A stretch of DNA of 10,772 nt, from NCBI GenBank assembly GCA_000320605.2, contig KB445804.1, positions 539,122-549,893 of the forward strand. Reading direction: 5' to 3'. This stretch comes from Gelatoporia subvermispora B. Its lineage: Eukaryota; Basidiomycota; Agaricomycetes; Polyporales; Gelatoporiaceae. Positions within the stretch are counted from its first letter, which is position 1. Each line of letters begins with the position of its first letter. The translations under genes were made by a program, and so were the position numbers. Of the stretch, positions 7,153 through 10,772 are shown piece by piece. Under the pieces are notes generated by a model. That model worked only from the letters and a program-made list of their open reading frames with translations. It was not told where the DNA came from and did not search any database.

Positions 7153-7190
7153 TATAAAAGAAGCAGGAGTGGGCGGGAGGGAAACATCAT
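7153..7190 (+). promoter_or_regulatory. TATA-box core promoter
   Basis: A full TATAAAAG box at 7153-7160 sits in GC-rich flanks. The usual start-site distance of about 30 bp places initiation around 7184-7189, in AACATCATCC. From here a plus-strand leader and a good donor at 7254 follow. This is the clearest promoter in the window. No strict arthropod TCAGT initiator is present. Confidence 0.65.
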
Positions 7191-7420
7191 CCTCCCTCCG
7201 TTTCTCGCTTCTTCTCATTGTCCCCTCAGCCTCGTCTGTCGTCGTTGGTCGCGGTGAGAGCCCATCGGTTTATGTAGTGCTCGTCAAACTGACCTCGCTT
7301 TCTCTGACAGGCTGCAACGACATTCTTCGCGTCGGCGTCGGCGCTGAGGGCGGCGGCGGGTGAGTGGGCTGCGTATGTCATGGACGCCGTTGCGCTTGTT
7401 TTGCGGCCGAGGCGGGGCAG
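7184..7420 (+). other. Leader exons of the TATA-driven transcript
   Basis: Exon 1 is about 7184-7253 and ends GCG|GTGAGA. Intron 7254-7310 (57 nt) has a CTGAC branch site and a CGCTTTCTCTGACAG acceptor. Exon 2 is 7311-7359, ending at GGCG|GTGAGT. A CAG at 7418-7420 lies directly before another strong donor, GTGAGT, at 7421-7426. No ATG is present before 7375, so these are inferred 5' untranslated exons. The route from here to the next exon is uncertain. Confidence 0.45.
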
Positions 7421-7547
7421 GTGAGTCGGGGGTTCCTTCGCGAGCATCTTACTAAGGCTCAATTCAAGCGTCCTGATCGACGTGCGGAGAGTTGCGAGCA
7501 GGTACGCCCTCGTCGTGCCGTCATCGGTCGGACTAATCTGCGCATAG

Positions 7548-7898
7548 CTCGCGATGCCCAGCCGCGACAAGAGCGCAGTGCGATACCGCTCTCGTCACGA
7601 CTCACGGCTCGGTGCCCCAAGCCTCGGAACGGGCTGGCGGAGGTATGTCCGGCGGTCTGATCTCACGCTCGGTGTTGCTTACGTTCGCGATCCAGATTCT
7701 ACGGTTGTCGGCCATGCTTTCTAGATGGCGAAGACGGTGGCGGGTTGCATGCGATCGACGGGCTCACGACGCACGTCCGCGATAGGCCCAGCACGATGCT
7801 GCCTCAATTACAGCGAGGCGCATCGAGCGGGCTGCTGAAGGTATGTCCGGCGGTATCATCCCGCTCCTGGTTACTCACGTTCGCGGTCCGCGCTCAAG
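7548..7898 (+). repeat. Duplicated exon end plus intron, about 198 bp apart
   Basis: The string AAG or GAG|GTATGTCCGGCGGT occurs with GT at 7643 and 7841. Both are preceded by CGRGCGGGCTG- or CGGAACGGGCTG-like exon ends and followed by ...GYTTAC/TACTCAC...GTTCGCG. In the first copy the intron ends at GATCCAG; in the second the same place reads GGTCCGCG and the AG is lost. Confidence 0.65.
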
Positions 7899-7958
7899 GG
7901 CGGCGACACGGGCATCGCTCGCAAAGACGTCGGGGCCCGGACACCACGTCAACGCTAG
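7554..7958 (+). CDS. Candidate spliced small protein, 97 codons, product unknown
   Basis: Acceptor 7545-7547 is TAG after GGACTAATCTGCGCA, with an ideal CTAAT branch, and closes a possible 46-nt intron from 7502. The ATG at 7554 starts MPSRDKSAVRYRSRHD. The proposed coding exons are 7554-7642, 7696-7840 and 7899-7958. Intron 7643-7695 (53 nt) runs GTATGT...CTTAC...ATCCAG. Intron 7841-7898 (58 nt) starts GTATGT with a weak CAAG acceptor. The frame is open through all junctions to TAG 7956-7958. The middle exon includes FYGCRPCFLDGEDGGG and ends SGLLK. No family is recognised. The last acceptor is the weakest part; if it is not used, an unspliced frame continues past it. The TATA promoter about 370 bp upstream fits the same direction. 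Confidence 0.35.
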
Positions 7959-8075
7959 CAGCACGCTGCGCGACACCATCCGTGAGTTCCTCACAGCTAA
8001 AGCTCGACCTTCCGCTCACCTGTTTGCGCTGTGCACTTAATCCTGGTGATCCCGATCGTCGGCGGTCCTTTCCAG

Positions 8076-8225
8076 GCTACGCCTGCTGCTCGGGCATGGT
8101 GCCATGGACGCGCGCGCGCGCGCGGCGCTATTGTCAGTCTGGTTCCCGAGGGGATACAACCGTGCGTGGGCCCGCCGCGACTCGGCGGTCTAGCGTAAAC
8201 CGACGCGTGTGCGGCGCTCGACGAG
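8076..8225 (+). other. Exon-like segment containing (CG)8
   Basis: It is bounded by the acceptor GTCCTTTCCAG (to 8075) and the donor GACGAG|GTGAGCG (GT at 8226), the same donor string as at 1259. An upstream intron 7981-8075 (95 nt) would start CC|GTGAGT. The following intron 8226-8276 (51 nt) has GCTCACACC and ends GTGTCAG. A GCCATGG start at 8102-8108 opens a 29-codon frame to TAG at about 8190, and another frame is open across the whole segment. Coding status is undecided. Confidence 0.35.
8109..8124. repeat. (CG)8 dinucleotide run
   Basis: Sixteen bases of perfect CG alternate here, followed by GCGC. Such runs are prone to left-handed Z-DNA and show that CpG is not strongly depleted locally. 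Confidence 0.95.
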
Positions 8226-8344
8226 GTGAGCGTTTCGCGCCTCGTGCGCTGGCGGGCTCACACCATCACGTGTCAGAGCGGCAGTGCATTTCCCGCCCTC
8301 GAGGAGGCGCTCACTCCCAGACTCGTGCCCTGACCTGCTAACAG

Positions 8345-8444
8345 AATGCTCACGACGCGTAACACCCCACCTCACGGCCGTCGAGCCAGATTGCGCGGTT
8401 GCGACGTTGGTGCTCGGCGCTCTGATCGCGTACATCAACATCGC
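8345..8444 (+). other. Possible short exon with a membrane-like end
   Basis: It is bounded by the acceptor TGCTAACAG (to 8344) and the donor ATCGC|GTGAGC (GT at 8445). In one frame it reads to VATLVLGALIAYINIA, a hydrophobic run of transmembrane character, with about three quarters of third codon positions G or C. If the donor is not used, a TGA follows at once. The 100-nt size does not fit an in-frame cassette. It is linked to no other exon with certainty. Confidence 0.25.
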
Positions 8445-8445
8445 G

Positions 8446-8468
8446 TGAGCGCGTGATTTGCGCGCTCA
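8446..8468. repeat. Perfect 8-bp hairpin overlapping a donor
   Basis: TGAGCGCG (8446-8453), loop TGATTTG, CGCGCTCA (8461-8468). The left arm overlaps the GTGAGC donor-like site at 8445-8450. Confidence 0.75.
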
Positions 8469-9698
8469 GTACGTAGTACCTAGTCGGTAGATAGAGTTTA
8501 CAGACCGGACTGACCAGCCGACGCGTCGCAGATCAGCGACGTCATGCGCGGTGGAGAGAAGCCTGCGAGAACACGTCCCGAGAGATCTAGAGAGACGGCG
8601 GGCCGACCAGGCAGGCAAGTGTGAGGCCAACGACAGTTTCGCGGGTGCCGAGGCTAGAGTGTCGTGAAGGGCGCCGCACAGATCGGATGTTCGCGTAGAT
8701 GGCACGCGCGAAGGGTCGACGCACACACATACCGGCGGCGGACACGATAGGAAGAGGTTCGCAGGAGTGTCCAGATCTGGATCGCGAGAGAAGGGATCGC
8801 CCGGCGGGACGCGCAGAGATCGCAGACACCCACAGTGCAGTCCGCCGCAGTTGCCTGTAAGTAAGCCCGCTGGTGTCACACAGAGCAGAGCGCCCGTCGT
8901 CCAGCGAGACCGAGTCGAGAGATGCTCACGACGCAGTCTAGAGCAGCCGCACCGTCACAGCTCCCAGCGCACAACAGGGTGGGGTGGTAATCGAAGATGT
9001 GCGCGCTCGGTCGTCGACACGAGCAGTCCCGGGCCCAAGAGGCAAATGACGCAGTCAGAGTCGAGCCGGCCGAGTCTACCGGCAAGCACAAGCGAGTGTA
9101 TCGCGAGACGTCCCACATGGACCCACAAGCAGCTAGCCGGTACGCGGAGACGTTCGCCGGCTCGATAGCGCGCTCTCTTGCAGCTCAGGTAGGCGATATG
9201 CAGGTGATGATGCGGTCCGGAGCGACGTCGCCGTGCATGCAAAGGACACGTCCGAGTCGCTCGTGCAAGATGTGCCTGCCAATATGAATATCTACGAGTC
9301 GCCAGAACGATTCCGGCGGCCTCGACATTCTTGGCTCGGAGGGTTGAGATCGGGCGGAACCGTGAGCCTCCTAGAAGAAGTATTGCGGGCTGCCACAGGA
9401 TAGGTGATGCGATGGAATTGGAGAGTAGCCATTCGCGGGACCGCGAGGCGGCGGCGTGTCGCGTAGATCCCGTGTCCATGTAACTAGCTGTGTTCCCGGG
9501 CCAATAGAACCAGTTCAATCCACTTACACCTCGTTCTGTTCACTGCCCAGATCCGAGTCTTCGCGGCATGGATCGCATGCGGCCCTTCGCGCCAGTCGCG
9601 TCAAATGTACGGCAACGGGCCAACGCGCGGTGCTCACCATTGGGTGCGAGCTTGACGATCCCGTACTTGACCACGCTGTGCCGGCCGCATACAGTATG
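8469..9698. other. No defensible gene; isolated splice-like sites
   Basis: A strong donor TTGCCT|GTAAGTAAG occurs with GT at 8857. A pyrimidine-rich acceptor CGCTCTCTTGCAG ends at 9183. Together they could frame a 327-nt plus-strand intron. Five bases after that acceptor, CTCAG|GTAGGC is a further donor-like site. Open frames here are Arg/Ser-rich and unrecognised. Confidence 0.35.
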
Positions 9699-10129
9699 TC
9701 AGCCGGATGGTTCATCGCGCACGCTAGTACTAGAGTCACGCTCATGCCGAGCGCACGCACAGAGGGCAGGCAATATTGTTGCGTTCCGCTCGCGCGAGCC
9801 GCCAAGTACTGTCGATCTTGTCGACGTTTGCGAGAACAGTAAATGAAACGAGAGACGGCCCAAGTCAGACGTCTTGCGCCATTCGACGAGAGCTTTCGCA
9901 AAACCAGACGGCGACGACTCCGAGAGACAGACGAAGTGTGAAGTGCATGTAAGCGGAAGGCAAGGTGTGGCGATCCGCAAGACGCGTCGACTTCTCCGAG
10001 GACGCGACTCACTGAGCCGCGTGCGGCGCGGCTGCTGCTCTTCACTCACTCGCACTGTCATTGCGCGAGATATCGATGGGCACTCGCCCGAGTCCTCGCG
10101 CGCGTCGATGAGGCGGGTCAAAAAATATA

Positions 10130-10136
10130 TTTTATA
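10130..10136 (-). promoter_or_regulatory. Possible minus-strand TATA box
   Basis: TATAAAA on the minus strand lies in a short AT-rich run within otherwise GC-rich DNA. A CTCATCG initiator-like site sits about 27 bp downstream, at 10109. It lies just beyond the inferred end of the 10164-10319 exon, so it may be intronic AT sequence instead. Confidence 0.2.
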
Positions 10137-10163
10137 ATCTAACAGATGCACTCGATACACAAT

Positions 10164-10319
10164 GCAGCCCGCGAGGACCCTCGCACCGACTGCCTCGCCG
10201 GACATGGTGCGCGAGCGCAAGCTCGTGTCGACGGCCGCGACCGCGCGGCGCAGATTCGTGAGCGACGAGGACGGCCGCGGCGGCGGGTGCACCGTCACTG
10301 TCAGTGCGGGGGTCGTGCG
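10164..10319 (-). CDS. Second coding exon of the right-edge minus-strand gene (3' limit uncertain)
   Basis: Intron 10381-10320 (62 nt) runs from GTGCGT with a CTGACC branch region and a C-rich tract to a TAG acceptor. It joins this exon in phase 0 to the upstream exon. Over 52 codons only about five have A or T in third position, a strong coding signal. It contains DTSLRSRTMSGEAVGA, a near copy of DTSSRSRTASGEAAGA in the neighbouring exon. Below 10164 third-position GC collapses in AT-rich sequence (ATTGTGTATCG...), so the exon probably ends near there, although the frame stays open to TGA at 9699. A further exon ending at a strong CGA|GTGAGT donor (GT at 10048-10049) is possible. The product looks disordered, Ser/Arg-rich and with RxxS-type sites; the family is unknown. 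Confidence 0.5.
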
Positions 10320-10700
10320 CTACGCAGGGGGGGGGCTTGGTCAGACTCGGCGGGGTGTCAGCAGACGGGATGGGAACGCACCTCGCGCGCGGTGCGCCAT
10401 AGTCTGCTCGGCTTCTTGGACACCGCCTGGCGCTCGCGCTCCGCCCGCACCTGCGCCTCGACCGTTTCGCCCATCTCGGTCGCCCCCATCTCCTCCGGCT
10501 CGTCCACGGGGCTCTGCGAGAGGACCCCGCCGGCGCCCTCCGCGGGCCTCTCCGGGAGTGCCTTGCTGCGTGCGTCGGCGCTGTACGGCGTGCGGGGGAC
10601 GCTCGCGGCCGTGCTCGACGTGCTGAGCGACGTAGACAGCCCGGGCGGGCTCGCGCCGGCCGCCTCGCCGGACGCTGTGCGCGAGCGCGAGCTCGTGTCG
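10165..10700 (-). repeat. Exon-internal duplication, about 470 bp apart (pair C)
   Basis: Bases 10187-10230 and 10657-10700 match at 38 of 44 positions, with similarity extending leftwards to CAGCCCG at about 10165 and 10637. Both copies lie in adjacent minus-strand exons in the same reading frame, giving paired SRSRTxSGEAxGA protein segments. Unlike pairs A and B, the frame is preserved. Confidence 0.75.
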
Positions 10701-10772
10701 GTGTCCGCCGTCCGGCGCGTGCTCGTGCTCCCGCGGCGCGGCGACGCGGGGAGGGGGTACACGAACGACGCG
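10382..10772 (-). CDS. Coding exon of an unidentified Ser/Pro-rich protein, truncated by window edge
   Basis: This is the best-supported coding sequence here. Across about 125 codons only about seven end in A or T, while the other frames lose that bias. It enters from beyond the window and ends at CGCGAG|GTGCGT. The sequence is low-complexity Ser/Thr/Pro (TSLSTSSTAASVP), then charged: VDEPEEMGATEMGETVEAQ, followed by RAERERQAVSKKPSRLW. This suggests an intrinsically disordered region with a short helical or coiled segment, possibly a regulatory linker with basophilic kinase sites. No catalytic or membrane motif is visible, and I do not recognise the family. The next exon (10164-10319) continues in frame. 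Confidence 0.65.

Noticed and set aside
8955..9479. Minus-strand ATG-initiated open frame of 174 codons
   Set aside because: It has no codon-position bias above background, no recognised domain and no supporting splice or promoter signals.
9568..9846. Plus-strand ATG-initiated frame of 92 codons
   Set aside because: Short, Arg/Ser-rich, overlaps minus-strand open frames and has no supporting signals.
9699..10163. Continuation of the right-edge coding frame down to TGA at 9699
   Set aside because: Third-position GC drops sharply after 10164 and the sequence becomes unlike the exon; treated as probable read-through of chance open frame.
1..10772. CRISPR array, bacterial operon or prophage
   Set aside because: No regularly spaced identical repeats with unique spacers, no packed genes with ribosome-binding sites, and abundant spliceosomal-type intron signals.

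Overview
The window looks like eukaryotic nuclear DNA, most likely from an animal and plausibly an arthropod. It has no tightly packed open frames with ribosome-binding sites. It does hold many GT...AG intron-like stretches of about 46 to 113 nt, several with good branch points (CTAAT, CTAAC, CTNAC) and pyrimidine tracts. It also has one clear TATA box, triplet microsatellites, and GC-rich sequence without CpG depletion. The species cannot be named from this, and no protein in the window was recognised as a known family.

Layout. Bases 1 to about 3,770 are very GC-rich. They hold a possible plus-strand spliced gene (exons ending at 1258, 1746 and 2104, with a last exon from 2172), in which two consecutive exon-plus-intron units are diverged duplicates. 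A second duplicated exon-like pair lies at 2966-3304 and 3437-3766. Bases 4104-4771 carry a minus-strand spliced locus with two very short introns of 49 and 55 nt. Bases about 4,770-5,930 are an AT-richer, gene-poor island with two small hairpins and tandem repeats. Bases 5946-6045 form a foldback palindrome of about 100 bp. Bases 6110-6760 are a degenerate tandem repeat containing two related 43-nt palindromes.

At 7153 a TATAAAAG box precedes a possible multi-exon plus-strand transcript. It has exons around 7184-7253 and 7311-7359, a spliced 97-codon frame at 7554-7958, and further exon-like segments to about 8444. Bases 8450-9698 hold little that can be defended. The right edge (10164-10772) carries the best coding evidence: two minus-strand exons in one frame, separated by a 62-nt intron, with about 90 percent or more G/C in third codon positions. 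The gene continues beyond the window.

The recurring theme is local tandem duplication. Three separate pairs (1354/1815, 2966/3437, 10187/10657) are spaced at about 461-474 bp, and the first two keep splice-like borders without keeping a common reading frame. Whether this is a lineage-specific array of spliced repeat exons, decayed genes, or coincidence cannot be settled without transcript data and genome-wide searches.
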